A stretch of 64,000 nt of DNA from Limnohabitans sp. JirII-31 (GCF_002778315.1 NZ_NESA01000005.1:124001-188000); one strand, 5' to 3'; shown: positions 17,326 to 32,424, numbered from the stretch's first letter. A program made the numbers and translations. The notes: generated from the letters alone by a model not told the origin.

Positions 17326-17372
17326 CAAAAACCTGTTAATTCAAAATCAAACTTTGAATTAACAGGTTTTTG
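17326..17372. repeat. Perfect 20-base inverted repeat, 7-base loop
   Basis: Arms at 17326-17345 and 17353-17372 are perfectly complementary over 20 bases (CAAAAACCTGTTAATTCAAA and its complement) around the loop ATCAAAC. It is AT-rich compared with its surroundings. It lies 15 bases upstream of the ATPase gene and 48 bases downstream of pckG, both read leftward. It could be the pckG terminator (T-rich flank on the transcript), an autoregulatory operator, or the end of a mobile unit containing the ATPase. Confidence 0.85.
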
Positions 17373-17420
17373 GGTGGCTGAGCCGAGCCACCCAACGTGT
17401 TGCAGCGTGCCGGGCTATGT

Positions 17421-19256
<1,836 letters not shown>

Positions 19257-19273
19257 CAAAGCTCCTAAGTCAA

Positions 19274-19337
19274 AAATTGTTGGAGGTCAGGGCTCAGCCG
19301 ACCGCGTAGGGCGCGAAGCCCTGACCTCAAACAATTT
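19274..19337. repeat. 21-base inverted repeat upstream of pckG
   Basis: Arms at 19274-19294 and 19317-19337 pair over 21 bases with one mismatch around a 22-base GC-rich spacer. The arms end in AAATTGTT/AACAATTT with a GC-rich inner part. It starts 18 bases upstream of the pckG ATG, so it is either in the 5' untranslated RNA, as a regulatory hairpin or attenuator, or overlaps the promoter. Confidence 0.8.
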
Positions 19338-19433
19338 CATCCTGATGACAAAAGGTCGCACATTCTAAGAATGGATGGCCTTACCCAGGCTTGCAAAGGT
19401 GACTCAAAGCAGAAAAAGAACCCAAAAGGGTGC

Positions 19434-19461
19434 AAAAAAGCGCCTGAGAAGGCGCTTTTTT
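19434..19461. terminator. Rho-independent terminator, bidirectional
   Basis: Stem AAAAAAGCGCC (19434-19444), loop TGAGAA, stem GGCGCTTTTTT (19451-19461). The A and T runs on both sides let it act in either direction. It lies 37 bases beyond the stop of the small membrane protein gene, so it most likely ends that leftward transcript and insulates pckG. Confidence 0.9.
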
Positions 19462-19497
19462 GAGGTGCTCTGCCGCTTTGGCGACAGATTTGGTGCA

Positions 19498-19638
19498 TCA
19501 AGACATGAACACGGCGATGAACGCCAGCAAGAAAATCAGGATAGCACCCGCCACAGGCAGCACGATGGGCATCAGGGGGACGATGGACTCCACAACGTCT
19601 TGTTCGCCGTTGTGGGGTGTGTGGTTGTCGTGGGACAT
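19498..19638 (-). CDS. Small single-pass membrane protein (46 aa)
   Basis: A short open frame beginning MSHDNHTPHNGEQDVVESIV and followed by a hydrophobic segment (VPLMPIVLPVAGAILIFLLA) that ends FIAVFMS. The N-terminus is polar and histidine-rich, giving one predicted transmembrane helix at about residues 20-44. GAGG lies eight bases upstream of the ATG, and a good terminator follows the stop, which supports a real gene. I do not recognise a named family. It stands alone between recQ and pckG. It may be a small subunit or regulator of a membrane complex, but nothing in the sequence says which. Confidence 0.7.
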   Translation of the reverse strand: MSHDNHTPHNGEQDVVESIVPLMPIVLPVAGAILIFLLAFIAVFMS

Positions 19639-19713
19639 GTGGGTTTCCTCAATCGATGAATGCTGCGAATTCTAAATCAGCTGCGACATGGGCCCGGGCG
19701 ATGTGGGCTTGGG

Positions 19714-21705
19714 TCACGCATGGGTGACCACGCGCAAGACTTCTTCGCCATAGGCTTCGAGCTTTTTCACGCCAATGCCGGCAATGCCTTGCAAGGCTTC
19801 CAAGCTGTCGGGACCGGCCTGCGCGATGGCACCCAAAGTGGCGTCGTGAAAAATCACATACGCGGGCAGGTTGTGGGCGCGTGCCACTTCGGCCCGCCAA
19901 GCTTTGAGCGCCGCATAGCGGATCTGGCCTTGGGCATCCAGTTCAACGGGCGCGGGCTTGGCCGCCCCGCTCGTGCCCCGTTTGGCTTTGCGATCAGCCG
20001 GTGTGGACACCGAAGCGCGCAAGCGCACCGTGACTTCGCCTTTCAAAACGGCGCGTGAGGCCTCGGTCAAATACAGCGTGCTGAAGGCTTGGGCATCCAC
20101 GCCCAAGGCGCCGATGGCGATGAGCTGGCGCAACACCCCGCGCAACTGCACCTCGGTGAAGTGGGCGCCAATGCCAAACGTGCTCAAGGCCTGGTGGCCG
20201 TATTGCTGTACTTTTTCAGTGGTCTTGCCGCGCAAGATGTCCATCAGATGCCCGGCTCCGAAGGAGATGCCGCTTTGTTGTTGCACCCGGTAGATGGTGG
20301 ACAGCAGCATGCGGGCCGCTTCGGTGCCGTCCCAAATCTCGGGGGGCTGAAGGCAGTTGTCGCAGTTGCCGCAAAAATACTGAAGTGCCCCCACGCTCGG
20401 CACTGGCGTGTCCTCGCTGCCCCCCGAGGGGGTTGGCCTGCCTTGGGAACGGCCCGGCGGCAGTCCGGCTGCCCCCACGCTCGGCACTGGCGTGTCGGGT
20501 TGGTAGGTTTCGCCAAAGTAGCGCAGCAGCCGCACGCGGCGGCAGTCGGTGGCTTCGGCCAGGGCCAGCAGGGCGTCGAGTTTGCCGCGCATGACTTGTT
20601 TGAAGTCTTCTCCCGCTGGGCTCTCGTCGATCATGCGGCGCTGGTTGACCACATCGTTCAGGCCATAGGCCATCCAGGCGTGGGCGTCTTGGCCATCGCG
20701 ACCGGCACGCCCGGTTTCTTGGTAGTAGCCTTCGATGTTTTTGGGCATGTCCAGATGCGCCACAAAGCGCACATCGGGTTTGTCGATGCCCATGCCAAAC
20801 GCCACGGTGGCGACCATCACCAAACCTTCTTCGCGCAAGAAACGGTTTTGGTGCCGCTGGCGAATCGCGCCGTCCAAGCCCGCGTGGTAAGGCAACGCGG
20901 CAATGCCGGCGTCGCACAACAGCTTGGCCACTTCTTCCACCCGTCGGCGAGATTGGCAGTAAACGATGCCGCTGTCTTGGCCCCAGGCCCCGCTGTGTTC
21001 GCGTTGGATGAAGCGCAGCAACTGCAAGGAGGCGTCTTTTTTCTCGACGATGGTGTAGCGGATGTTGGGACGGTCAAAGCTGCTGACAAACTGTTGGGCG
21101 TCCTCCAACTGCAAACGCTCCACGATGTCCGCGCGGGTGAGGGCATCGGCAGTGGCGGTGAGTGCCAGGCGCGGCACGCCCGCATAGCGTTCGTGCAGCA
21201 CGGTGAGGGCGCGGTACTCTGGGCGAAAGTCGTGGCCCCATTGGCTCACGCAATGCGCTTCGTCAATGGCAAACAGGCTGAGCTGCCCTTGGGCATGCAG
21301 GGCATCGAGCTGGGCCAAAAAGCGGGGCGTGGTGACGCGCTCTGGCGCGGCATACAGCAAGGTGATGTCGCCCCGGCGCAGCCGTTGCTCCACCGCATAG
21401 GCTTCTTCGCCGCTCAGGCTGGAGTTGAGAAAGGCCGCTTCCACACCGGCTTCGTGCAGCGCGCCCACCTGATCGTGCATGAGCGCGATGAGGGGTGACA
21501 CCACGATGGTGATGCCGTGACCCATGCGCTGGCGCGCAATGGCCGGTATTTGGTAGCACAGCGACTTGCCGCCACCCGTGGGCATGAGCACCAGCGCGTC
21601 GCCACCGGCGCACACGTGCGCCACGATGGCTTCTTGCGGACCACGGAATGCGTTGTAACCAAAAACCTCGCGCAGGATGTCGTGCGTGCTTACATCTGTT
21701 CCCAC
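19714..21705 (-). CDS. recQ: ATP-dependent DNA helicase RecQ with an insertion in the zinc-binding region
   Basis: A 663-residue RecQ helicase. Motif I is [16 protein letters not shown], motif [20 protein letters not shown], motif III LTATADA; the second helicase domain includes [20 protein letters not shown] and [11 protein letters not shown]. The zinc site starts with C in [13 protein letters not shown] and ends with CGNCDNC; between them about 39 extra residues rich in Pro, Gly and Ser replace the usual short link. A C-terminal HRDC domain (about 580-655) is present. The start is GTG at 21705, overlapping the rhodanese stop by 16 bases; no better start is in frame. The insertion comes from a duplicated repeat (20386-20496). 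The enzyme may still fold, because all cysteines are kept. Confidence 0.93.
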   Translation of the reverse strand: MGTDVSTHDILREVFGYNAFRGPQEAIVAHVCAGGDALVLMPTGGGKSLCYQIPAIARQRMGHGITIVVSPLIALMHDQVGALHEAGVEAAFLNSSLSGEEAYAVEQRLRRGDITLLYAAPERVTTPRFLAQLDALHAQGQLSLFAIDEAHCVSQWGHDFRPEYRALTVLHERYAGVPRLALTATADALTRADIVERLQLEDAQQFVSSFDRPNIRYTIVEKKDASLQLLRFIQREHSGAWGQDSGIVYCQSRRRVEEVAKLLCDAGIAALPYHAGLDGAIRQRHQNRFLREEGLVMVATVAFGMGIDKPDVRFVAHLDMPKNIEGYYQETGRAGRDGQDAHAWMAYGLNDVVNQRRMIDESPAGEDFKQVMRGKLDALLALAEATDCRRVRLLRYFGETYQPDTPVPSVGAAGLPPGRSQGRPTPSGGSEDTPVPSVGALQYFCGNCDNCLQPPEIWDGTEAARMLLSTIYRVQQQSGISFGAGHLMDILRGKTTEKVQQYGHQALSTFGIGAHFTEVQLRGVLRQLIAIGALGVDAQAFSTLYLTEASRAVLKGEVTVRLRASVSTPADRKAKRGTSGAAKPAPVELDAQGQIRYAALKAWRAEVARAHNLPAYVIFHDATLGAIAQAGPDSLEALQGIAGIGVKKLEAYGEEVLRVVTHA
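20386..20496. repeat. Direct repeat pair with GC palindrome inside recQ
   Basis: Two identical 27-base copies start at 20386 and 20470 (period 84 bases, hence 28 codons), each coding for DTPVPSVGA. Between them is the palindrome CCCCCGAGGGGG (20421-20432) and CGGCCCGGCGG. This resembles GC-rich dispersed intergenic repeats that I associate with Comamonadaceae genomes. Its total effect is to insert in frame between the zinc-ligand cysteines of RecQ. Confidence 0.8.
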
Positions 21706-22082
21706 GGCAGCCCATCAAAGCGCCAGCCGTTGAGGCTAGAACGCTGGAAGTTGGCGTTCAAGTCGCCTTCAAACCCGTGCAACACGTTCACCACGTCGGT
21801 GAAGCCTGCGGCCTCTAAGGCGCGACCTGCATCGACTGAGCGCTGGCCGCTGCGGCACAACAGCACCACCGTGCGGTCTTGGCGGCCCGCTTCGGCAAGC
21901 ACTGCGGCACAAAACGCTGGCGCGTCGGTGGTGAACTCGGGGTATTCGTACCAGGAAATATGCACCGCACCCGGCGGGCGACCCACATACATGGACTCGA
22001 TCTCCATGCGGATGTCGATCATCAGCACGTCGGGATTGGCTTGCATCAGGGCCCAGGTATCGGAGGGAAGCAGGTTTCGCAT
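21690..22082 (-). CDS. Rhodanese-like sulfurtransferase
   Basis: A 130-residue single-domain rhodanese. The active-site loop is [17 protein letters not shown], with the sulfur-carrying cysteine at about residue 76. Other family parts are [33 protein letters not shown] and [17 protein letters not shown]. Such proteins transfer sulfane sulfur or act as sulfur carriers; the specific partner is not evident. The C-terminal [13 protein letters not shown] is typical of a proteobacterial subgroup. The gene overlaps the start of recQ, so they are probably cotranscribed leftward, and it is divergent from metH. Confidence 0.9.
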   Translation of the reverse strand: MRNLLPSDTWALMQANPDVLMIDIRMEIESMYVGRPPGAVHISWYEYPEFTTDAPAFCAAVLAEAGRQDRTVVLLCRSGQRSVDAGRALEAAGFTDVVNVLHGFEGDLNANFQRSSLNGWRFDGLPWEQM

Positions 22083-22116
22083 GGGGCGTGATTGTCCCTC
22101 TTCTTACAATCTCCCC

Positions 22117-23190
<1,074 letters not shown>

Positions 23191-23200
23191 GGCGTAATCC

Positions 23201-24487
23201 ATGTCACACCATCTCCTGAGCGCCTGTCAGGCGGCCCAACAACTAGCCCAACGCACACTGCGTGCTGAAGACTTGGTGCGTGATTGCTTGGCCCGCATCG
23301 ACGCCCGTGAAGCTGAGGTGCAGGCTTGGAACCATGTGGCGCGCGATGCCGCACTAGCGCGTGCGCGGGCTTTGGACCAAGGTGCCCACCAAGGCTTGTT
23401 GCATGGCCTGCCGATTGGTGTGAAAGACCTGATCGCCACCGCCGATATGCCCACTACCTATGGCTCGCCCATCTATGCCGGGCATCAACCGGCCAACGAC
23501 GCCAGTTGTGTGGCCTTGGCGCGTGCGTCGGGCGCGGTGGTGTTGGGCAAAACCGTGACCACCGAGTTCGCCACCTTTCAGCCCAACCAAACCCGCAACC
23601 CGCACAACACGGCGCACACGCCAGGTGGCTCGTCGTCGGGCTCGGCGGCTGCGGTGGCCGATGGCATGGTGCCGCTGGCGTTGGGCACGCAAACCGCAGG
23701 CTCGCTCACGCGACCTGCTGCGTATTGCGGCATCGTGGCGTTCAAGCCCAGTTTTGGGGGCATCAACCGTGCCGGGGCCAAGCCTTTGTCGGACACGCTT
23801 GACACCGTGGGCACCCTGGCGCGCAGCGTGCCCGATGCGGCCTTGTTTGCTGCGGCCTTGAGCGGTCGCCATGACTGGTTGGTGCGCCCCATGGGCGAAC
23901 ACCTGGCCCGCCCCTTGCGCGTGGGCCTGTGTCACACCTATGAGTGGCCGCAGGCTTTGTCCGAAACCCAAGACGCCATGCAGCAAGCGGCTGCGCGCAT
24001 TCAAGCGTCGGGTGCGATGACCTTGCACGAGGTGCGCCTGCCCGTGGACTACGAGCTGCTGGTGCAGGCTCAAACCCACATTCAGTTGGCTGAACAAGCC
24101 CAGTGTTTGGCCTACGAACGCTTGCAACATTTTGAGCGCTTGAGCCCGCGCTTGCAGGGCATCATGCAATCGGGAGTGGCCGTGACCGCTGCGCAATACG
24201 ACCAGGCCCAAGCCTTGGTGGCGCGCTGCCGCGCCCAGTTGGCTGATGTGTTCAAAGATGTGGATGTGCTGCTCGCGCCCAGCGCAGCAGGTGCGGCACC
24301 AGTGGGCTTGGACAACACGGGTGACCCGGTGTTTTGCCGCATCTGGACCGTGCTGCACACCCCCACGGTGAACATTCCAGCAGGCCACGCGCCCAACGGC
24401 ATGCCTGTGGGGTTGCAGGTGGTGGGGCCGGTGGGGGGTGATGCGTTCACGTTGGCTGCTGCGCATGCGCTGCACCAGTTAAAATAA
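23201..24487 (+). CDS. Amidase signature family protein
   Basis: A 428-residue amidase-signature hydrolase. The catalytic triad can be seen: Lys in GVKDLIATADMP (about 75), the cis-Ser in PGGSSSGSAAAVADG and the nucleophile Ser in ALGTQTAGSLTRPAAYCG. The C-terminal part has HTPTVNIPAGHAPNGMPVGL. The family hydrolyses amides, and members range from GatA to aryl or aliphatic amidases; length and context do not fix the substrate. It starts 10 bases after the metH N-terminal gene, so it is probably in the same transcript, between two parts of one enzyme. It ends just before the SAH riboswitch. A role in methionine metabolism is possible but not shown. Confidence 0.88.
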   Translation: MSHHLLSACQAAQQLAQRTLRAEDLVRDCLARIDAREAEVQAWNHVARDAALARARALDQGAHQGLLHGLPIGVKDLIATADMPTTYGSPIYAGHQPANDASCVALARASGAVVLGKTVTTEFATFQPNQTRNPHNTAHTPGGSSSGSAAAVADGMVPLALGTQTAGSLTRPAAYCGIVAFKPSFGGINRAGAKPLSDTLDTVGTLARSVPDAALFAAALSGRHDWLVRPMGEHLARPLRVGLCHTYEWPQALSETQDAMQQAAARIQASGAMTLHEVRLPVDYELLVQAQTHIQLAEQAQCLAYERLQHFERLSPRLQGIMQSGVAVTAAQYDQAQALVARCRAQLADVFKDVDVLLAPSAAGAAPVGLDNTGDPVFCRIWTVLHTPTVNIPAGHAPNGMPVGLQVVGPVGGDAFTLAAAHALHQLK

Positions 24488-24497
24488 CGCCTTCCCC

Positions 24498-24582
24498 AAG
24501 GAGCGTTGCAGCTTCATCCCACCGTGTCTGGTGCGTGCGTGAAGTCAGGCTTGGGGCCGTATCTTTGCAACGACGCTCACCT
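24498..24582 (+). ncRNA. S-adenosylhomocysteine (SAH) riboswitch
   Basis: The leader of the second metH gene matches the SAH aptamer: the 5' strand GGAGCGTTGC (24500-24509), the conserved CAGGCTTGGGGC (24546-24557) and the 3' strand GCAACGACGCTCACC (24567-24581). GAGCG and TTGC pair with CGCTC and GCAA to form P1. Such riboswitches activate genes for recycling homocysteine when SAH is high, which fits methionine synthase. The downstream platform is described separately. Confidence 0.9.
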
Positions 24583-24602
24583 GAACGATGACCCCAGGTG
24601 AG
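24576..24602 (+). promoter_or_regulatory. Riboswitch expression platform sequestering the Shine-Dalgarno
   Basis: CTCACCTG (24576-24583) at the 3' edge of the aptamer is perfectly complementary to CAGGTGAG (24595-24602), which contains the ribosome-binding site of the gene starting at 24610. The aptamer stem P1 uses the same CGCTC bases, so SAH binding would free the ribosome-binding site. This predicts translational activation. Confidence 0.8.
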
Positions 24603-24609
24603 ATCCCCC

Positions 24610-27357
<2,748 letters not shown>

Positions 27358-27387
27358 ACAGCGGCGACGTTTGCGACACGTTTGCAA

Positions 27388-27423
27388 AACACAAAGGGCG
27401 CTCCTCGGAGCGCCCTTTGTGTT
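27388..27423. terminator. Hairpin terminator between metH and psiF-like genes
   Basis: A perfect 17-base-pair stem (27388-27404 with 27407-27423) around a 2-base loop: AACACAAAGGGCGCTCC and its complement. It separates two convergent genes, metH and the PsiF-like gene, and probably serves both. The U-run is part of the stem (CCCTTTGTGTT). Confidence 0.85.
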
Positions 27424-27438
27424 GGGGAGCATGGTGCG

Positions 27439-27753
27439 TCAAGCCTTGAGGCAAGCACTCATTTTTTGTTTGCGCTCGTCGCCTTTGAGTCCTGCGGCTT
27501 CTTCGTTGCAGCGCTTCATTTTGTTTTGTTGTGAGCCAGTGCCTTTGGACTTGGCTGTTTCTGTGTCGGCAGCAGGCGCTTTGGCGCTCAGGCACTCCTT
27601 CATGAAGGCTTTGCGCTCGTCGCCTTTCTTGCCTTCGGCGCTCTTGTTACAAGTGGCCATCTTGGTTTGCTGGGTCGGTTTGTCGCCTTCGGCGTGTGCG
27701 GTGTTGAAAGCCAAGGCGCACGCCAAGCTGGTCCATGCCAAAAGTTTGTTCAT
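27439..27753 (-). CDS. PsiF repeat-containing periplasmic protein
   Basis: A 104-residue secreted protein. A signal peptide (MNKLLAWTSLACALAFNTAHA) is followed by two copies of the PsiF repeat. The first has KMATCNKSAEGKKGDERKAF with MKECLSA; the second has KMKRCNEEAAGLKGDERKQK with MSACLKA. Each repeat has two cysteines, likely one disulfide. PsiF is named for phosphate-starvation induction in E. coli, but its function is unknown. I chose the ATG at 27753 because it begins the signal peptide; the longer frame upstream has no such feature. It is a single gene ending at a shared terminator. Confidence 0.9.
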   Translation of the reverse strand: MNKLLAWTSLACALAFNTAHAEGDKPTQQTKMATCNKSAEGKKGDERKAFMKECLSAKAPAADTETAKSKGTGSQQNKMKRCNEEAAGLKGDERKQKMSACLKA

Positions 27754-27875
27754 CGTGTTTCTCCGTTGTGTGAAAGTGAAGCCCTCATGCAACCGCAGCG
27801 AGGGTCGATAAATTCGATCACGCACAACCCAAACGGGAACACATCGCACACAGATAAAAAGTGAGCCATACCTTC

Positions 27876-29423
27876 TCAGTGCGTGGACAGAACCCGTCTG
27901 TATTGCACCGCTTCTGCCACATGCGCGGTATGGACGGCATCGCTCTCGGCCAAGTCGGCGATGGTGCGCGCCACACGCAGCACGCGGTGGATGCTGCGGC
28001 TTGACCAGCCGAGTTTGGTGGCGGCATGGTTCAAAAACTGTGTGGCGGCTGTGTCGAGACGCAGGTGGGTCTCAAGCGCTTGTCCATGCAATGCTTGGTT
28101 GGGTGCGCCTTGCCTGGCCATGGCCCGGGCATGGGCGTTTAAGCAACGCATGCGGACTTGCGCTGTGCTTTCGCTGGGCCCGGATTGCAGCAACACCTCG
28201 GAGGCCAGTGCCGGAACTTCCACTTGCAAATCAATGCGGTCTAGCAGCGGGCCGCTGAGTTTGGCTTGGTAACGCGCGACTTGGTCTGGCGTGCAGCGGC
28301 AGGCCTTGATGGCTGAGCCCAAGTGGCCGCATGGGCAAGGGTTCATCGCAGCAATCAACTGAAACTGCGCCGGAAACTCCGCTTGCGTGGCTGCACGTGA
28401 CAAGGTGATGTGCCCGCTCTCTAGTGGCTCACGCAGTGCTTCGAGTGCGCGCCTGGGAAACTCAGGCAGTTCGTCCAAAAACAACACGCCGTGGTGTGCG
28501 AGCGAGATTTCGCCGGGACGTGGTGGCGTGCCTCCGCCGACCAGCGCAACGGAGGTGGCGGTGTGGTGTGGACTGCGCGTGGGGCGTTGCATCCACTGCG
28601 ACAATGCAAACCGACCCGCCAAGCTGGCAATGGCGGCACTCTCTAAGGCTTCGTCCAAGCTCATGTCTGGTAACAACGCGGCAAAGCGCTGCGCGAGCAT
28701 GGATTTGCCCGAGCCCGGGGGACCGATAAACAGCAGCGAATGACCGCCTGCGGCGGCGATTTCAAGCGCACGTCTGGGGACGGCTTGACCTTTGACATCG
28801 GCCAGATCAGCACCGTCATGGGGCCGTGAGCCGTTCTTTGGTGCAGGCAATAGCCGAGCCCAACCCGTTCCATCGGGGGGAGGTGCTTGCACTTGGCTAG
28901 CTTCTGATTTGGCAAAGTGCGCAACCACATCTTTCAAATGGTGCGCACAGTACACCTCGGCAGTAGGAACCAAAGCCGCTTCTTCGGCGCTGGTGCGTGG
29001 CAGCACCAAGCGTGTGCGTACCCCCGCGCCATGCAAAGCCAGCCCCATGGCCAAGGCCCCGCGTACCGGGCGCAGCTCGCCCGAGAGCGACAACTCACCT
29101 GCAAACTCGTGCAGTGCCAAGGCTTCGGTATTCAGTTGCCCATGAGCGGCCAAGATGCCGAGCGCGATGGGCAAATCGAAGCGCCCCGAATCTTTGGGCA
29201 GATCCGCAGGGGCCAAATTGACGGTGATGCGTTTGTTGCTGGGAAAGTCGAACCCCGAATTTTGAATGGCGCAGCGCACCCGTTCACGCGCCTCTTTGAC
29301 CTCGGTGTCGGCCAAGCCCACCAGGGTGAAACTGGGCAAGCCATTGGCCAGATGCACCTCGACCGTCACGGCAGGAGCACGCAATCCCAACAGCGCACGG
29401 CTGTGAATCAAAGCAAGTGTCAT
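27876..29423 (-). CDS. comM: YifB/ComM family Mg-chelatase-like AAA+ ATPase
   Basis: A 515-residue protein. The N-terminal domain (about 1-170) is Lon-protease-like without its catalytic residues (LPSFTLVGLADTEVKEARER, NLAPADLPKDSGRFDLPIA). The AAA+ domain has Walker A in SLLFIGPPGSGKSMLAQRFA and Walker B in HHGVLFLDELPEFPRRALE. A Mg-chelatase C-terminal domain has a zinc-like cysteine set (NPCPCGH...CRCTPDQ). ComM is a hexameric helicase that promotes branch migration in natural transformation. I chose the ATG at 29423 (MTLALIHSRALLG), the normal family start. It is divergent from the porin-glnK-amtB operon. Confidence 0.93.
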   Translation of the reverse strand: MTLALIHSRALLGLRAPAVTVEVHLANGLPSFTLVGLADTEVKEARERVRCAIQNSGFDFPSNKRITVNLAPADLPKDSGRFDLPIALGILAAHGQLNTEALALHEFAGELSLSGELRPVRGALAMGLALHGAGVRTRLVLPRTSAEEAALVPTAEVYCAHHLKDVVAHFAKSEASQVQAPPPDGTGWARLLPAPKNGSRPHDGADLADVKGQAVPRRALEIAAAGGHSLLFIGPPGSGKSMLAQRFAALLPDMSLDEALESAAIASLAGRFALSQWMQRPTRSPHHTATSVALVGGGTPPRPGEISLAHHGVLFLDELPEFPRRALEALREPLESGHITLSRAATQAEFPAQFQLIAAMNPCPCGHLGSAIKACRCTPDQVARYQAKLSGPLLDRIDLQVEVPALASEVLLQSGPSESTAQVRMRCLNAHARAMARQGAPNQALHGQALETHLRLDTAATQFLNHAATKLGWSSRSIHRVLRVARTIADLAESDAVHTAHVAEAVQYRRVLSTH

Positions 29424-29474
29424 GGCTTTCTTTCGTGTGATTGAGCCCCAATGCAGGGCAAGCAAGGCGAAGGT

Positions 29475-29493
29475 GCGCACCAAATATGTGCGC
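29475..29493. promoter_or_regulatory. Possible NtrC-type upstream activator site
   Basis: GCGCAC (29475-29480) and GTGCGC (29488-29493) form an inverted repeat with a 7-base AT-rich centre. This resembles the NtrC enhancer pattern TGCAC-N-GTGCA. It lies about 95 bases upstream of the sigma-54 promoter, a suitable distance. The match is imperfect. Confidence 0.45.
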
Positions 29494-29574
29494 CAAAATG
29501 GTTCTGTGTTCAGACTACCGCATCACTTTGGGGGGTTGTGTAGGTGCGATAAACACTTTTGTTTACTCCTTCCC

Positions 29575-29590
29575 TGGCACGGACCCTGCT
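29575..29590 (+). promoter_or_regulatory. Sigma-54 promoter of the porin-glnK-amtB operon
   Basis: TGGCACGGACCCTGCT matches the -24/-12 consensus: GG at 29576-29577, exactly ten bases, then GC at 29588-29589. The predicted start site is near 29601, about 30 bases before the porin ATG. It fits nitrogen control of the downstream PII protein and ammonium transporter. Confidence 0.8.
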
Positions 29591-29629
29591 AACTGAACAT
29601 GTACCCAATCTTTTTCATGGAGAAAACAA

Positions 29630-30782
<1,153 letters not shown>

Positions 30783-30819
30783 TCGTGTCGCACAGACGCC
30801 CTTTTTGAAAGACCCCATC

Positions 30820-32304
30820 ATGAAAAAACTGCTTGCCTCCCTCGCCCTCGGGCTAGGCCTGCTGCTCGGCGGCTCTGCCGTCATGGCGCAGACCGCAGCG
30901 CCCGCTGCTCCTGTTGCTGAAGCCAAGGCCACTGCGCCAGCTGCTGCTGCTGCAGCCGCCGCACCTGCTGCTGCCGAAGCTGCTCCAGCTCCCGTGCCTA
31001 ACAAAGGCGATACCGCTTGGATGACCGTGGCCACTGTGCTCGTGATTCTGATGACCATCCCTGGTCTGGCCTTGTTCTACGGCGGTTTGGTCCGCAGCAA
31101 GAACATGCTGTCCGTGTTGATGCAGGTGTTTGTCGTGACCTCCTTGATTTATGTCTTGTGGGTGATCTACGGCTACTCCATGACCTTCTCGGCGGGTAAT
31201 CCGTTCATTGGTGGACTGGACAAGTTGTTCTTCAAAGGCATCACGCCTGACTCCATTGCTGCCACGTTCAGCAAAGGTGTGGTGATTCCCGAGTTGACCT
31301 TCGCTGCCTTCCAAGCCACGTTTGCGGCCATCACTTGTACCTTGATCGTGGGTGCTTTCGCTGAGCGCGCTCGCTTCTCTGCGGTGTTGTTGTTCTGCGC
31401 TTTGTGGTTCACCTTCAGCTACATGCCTGTGGCCCACATGGTTTGGTATTGGGACGGCCCTGACGCCATCACCGACGCTGCTTCTTTGGAAACTGTCACA
31501 GCTGCCGCAGGTTGGTTGTGGGCTAAGGGTGCACTCGACTTCGCTGGCGGTACCGTCGTGCACATCAACGCTGCTGTGGCAGGTTTGGTGGGCGCTTATG
31601 TGATCGGCAAGCGCACGGGTTATGGCAAAGAGTCCATGGCACCTCACAGCTTGACCTTGACCATGGTGGGCGCATCGCTGCTGTGGGTGGGTTGGTTCGG
31701 TTTCAACGCAGGTTCTAACCTGGAAGCCAACGGCGTGACCGCACTGGCATTCATCAACACCTTGGTGGCCACCGCTGCTGCAACCTTGAGCTGGATCACC
31801 GGGGAGTCCCTGTCTAAAGGCAAAGCCTCCATGTTGGGTGCTGCTTCGGGTGCTGTGGCTGGTTTGGTGGCGATCACCCCAGCTTGCGGATTCGTGGGCC
31901 CCATGGGTGCCATCGTGATCGGTTTGTTGGCAGGTTTCTTGTGCCTGTGGGGTGTCAACGGCCTCAAGCGCATGCTCGGTGCTGACGACTCGCTCGACGT
32001 GTTTGGCGTCCACGGCGTGGGCGGTATCTTGGGTGCTTTGTTGACCGGTGTGTTTGCTGCGCCTTCTTTGGGCGGCACGGGCATCTTTGACTACGTGGCC
32101 AATGCGGTGAGCCCTGAGTACTCCATCTCAGGTCAAGTGTGGATTCAGTTCCAAGCCGTGATCACCACCATCGTGTGGTCGGCCGTGGTGTCTTACATCG
32201 CCTACAAACTGGTTGACTTGGTCTTGGGTCTGCGTGTCTCTGAAGAAGAAGAGCGCGAAGGCTTGGACATCAGCTCACACGGCGAAACGGCCTACCACCG
32301 TTAA
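30820..32304 (+). CDS. amtB: Ammonium transporter AmtB
   Basis: A 494-residue ammonium channel. It begins with a signal peptide (MKKLLASLALGLGLLLGGSA) and a low-complexity Ala/Pro linker (about 25-60), which is longer than in E. coli. Eleven transmembrane segments follow. Signature parts are ALFYGGLVRSKNMLSVLMQ, FAERARFSAVLLFCALWFTF, DFAGGTVVHINAAVAGLVGA with the first pore histidine, WVGWFGFNAGS and DDSLDVFGVHGVGGILGALL with the second. The ATG at 30820 has only a weak ribosome-binding site. A strong terminator follows at 32342. GlnK encoded just upstream gates it. Confidence 0.96.
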   Translation: MKKLLASLALGLGLLLGGSAVMAQTAAPAAPVAEAKATAPAAAAAAAAPAAAEAAPAPVPNKGDTAWMTVATVLVILMTIPGLALFYGGLVRSKNMLSVLMQVFVVTSLIYVLWVIYGYSMTFSAGNPFIGGLDKLFFKGITPDSIAATFSKGVVIPELTFAAFQATFAAITCTLIVGAFAERARFSAVLLFCALWFTFSYMPVAHMVWYWDGPDAITDAASLETVTAAAGWLWAKGALDFAGGTVVHINAAVAGLVGAYVIGKRTGYGKESMAPHSLTLTMVGASLLWVGWFGFNAGSNLEANGVTALAFINTLVATAAATLSWITGESLSKGKASMLGAASGAVAGLVAITPACGFVGPMGAIVIGLLAGFLCLWGVNGLKRMLGADDSLDVFGVHGVGGILGALLTGVFAAPSLGGTGIFDYVANAVSPEYSISGQVWIQFQAVITTIVWSAVVSYIAYKLVDLVLGLRVSEEEEREGLDISSHGETAYHR

Positions 32305-32341
32305 TCCATCCAGGTTTATTTCAAGTTTTCCTTGGACTTTG

Positions 32342-32369
32342 AGCCCGCCTAACCGGCGGGCTTTTTTTA
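32342..32369 (+). terminator. Rho-independent terminator after amtB
   Basis: Stem AGCCCGCC (32342-32349), loop TAACC, stem GGCGGGCT (32355-32362), then a T run. It ends the porin-glnK-amtB transcript 38 bases after the amtB stop. Confidence 0.93.
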
Positions 32370-32424
32370 TTTTTGATCAAGCTGTTCAAAAAATTCAAAC
32401 CCTGCATTCCAGCCTGCCGCTAAC

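Noticed and set aside
24488..24609. Cobalamin riboswitch considered for metH
   Set aside because: The element is too short for a B12 riboswitch and lacks a B12 box. The GGAGCG...CAGGCT...CGCTCACC pattern fits the SAH type instead.
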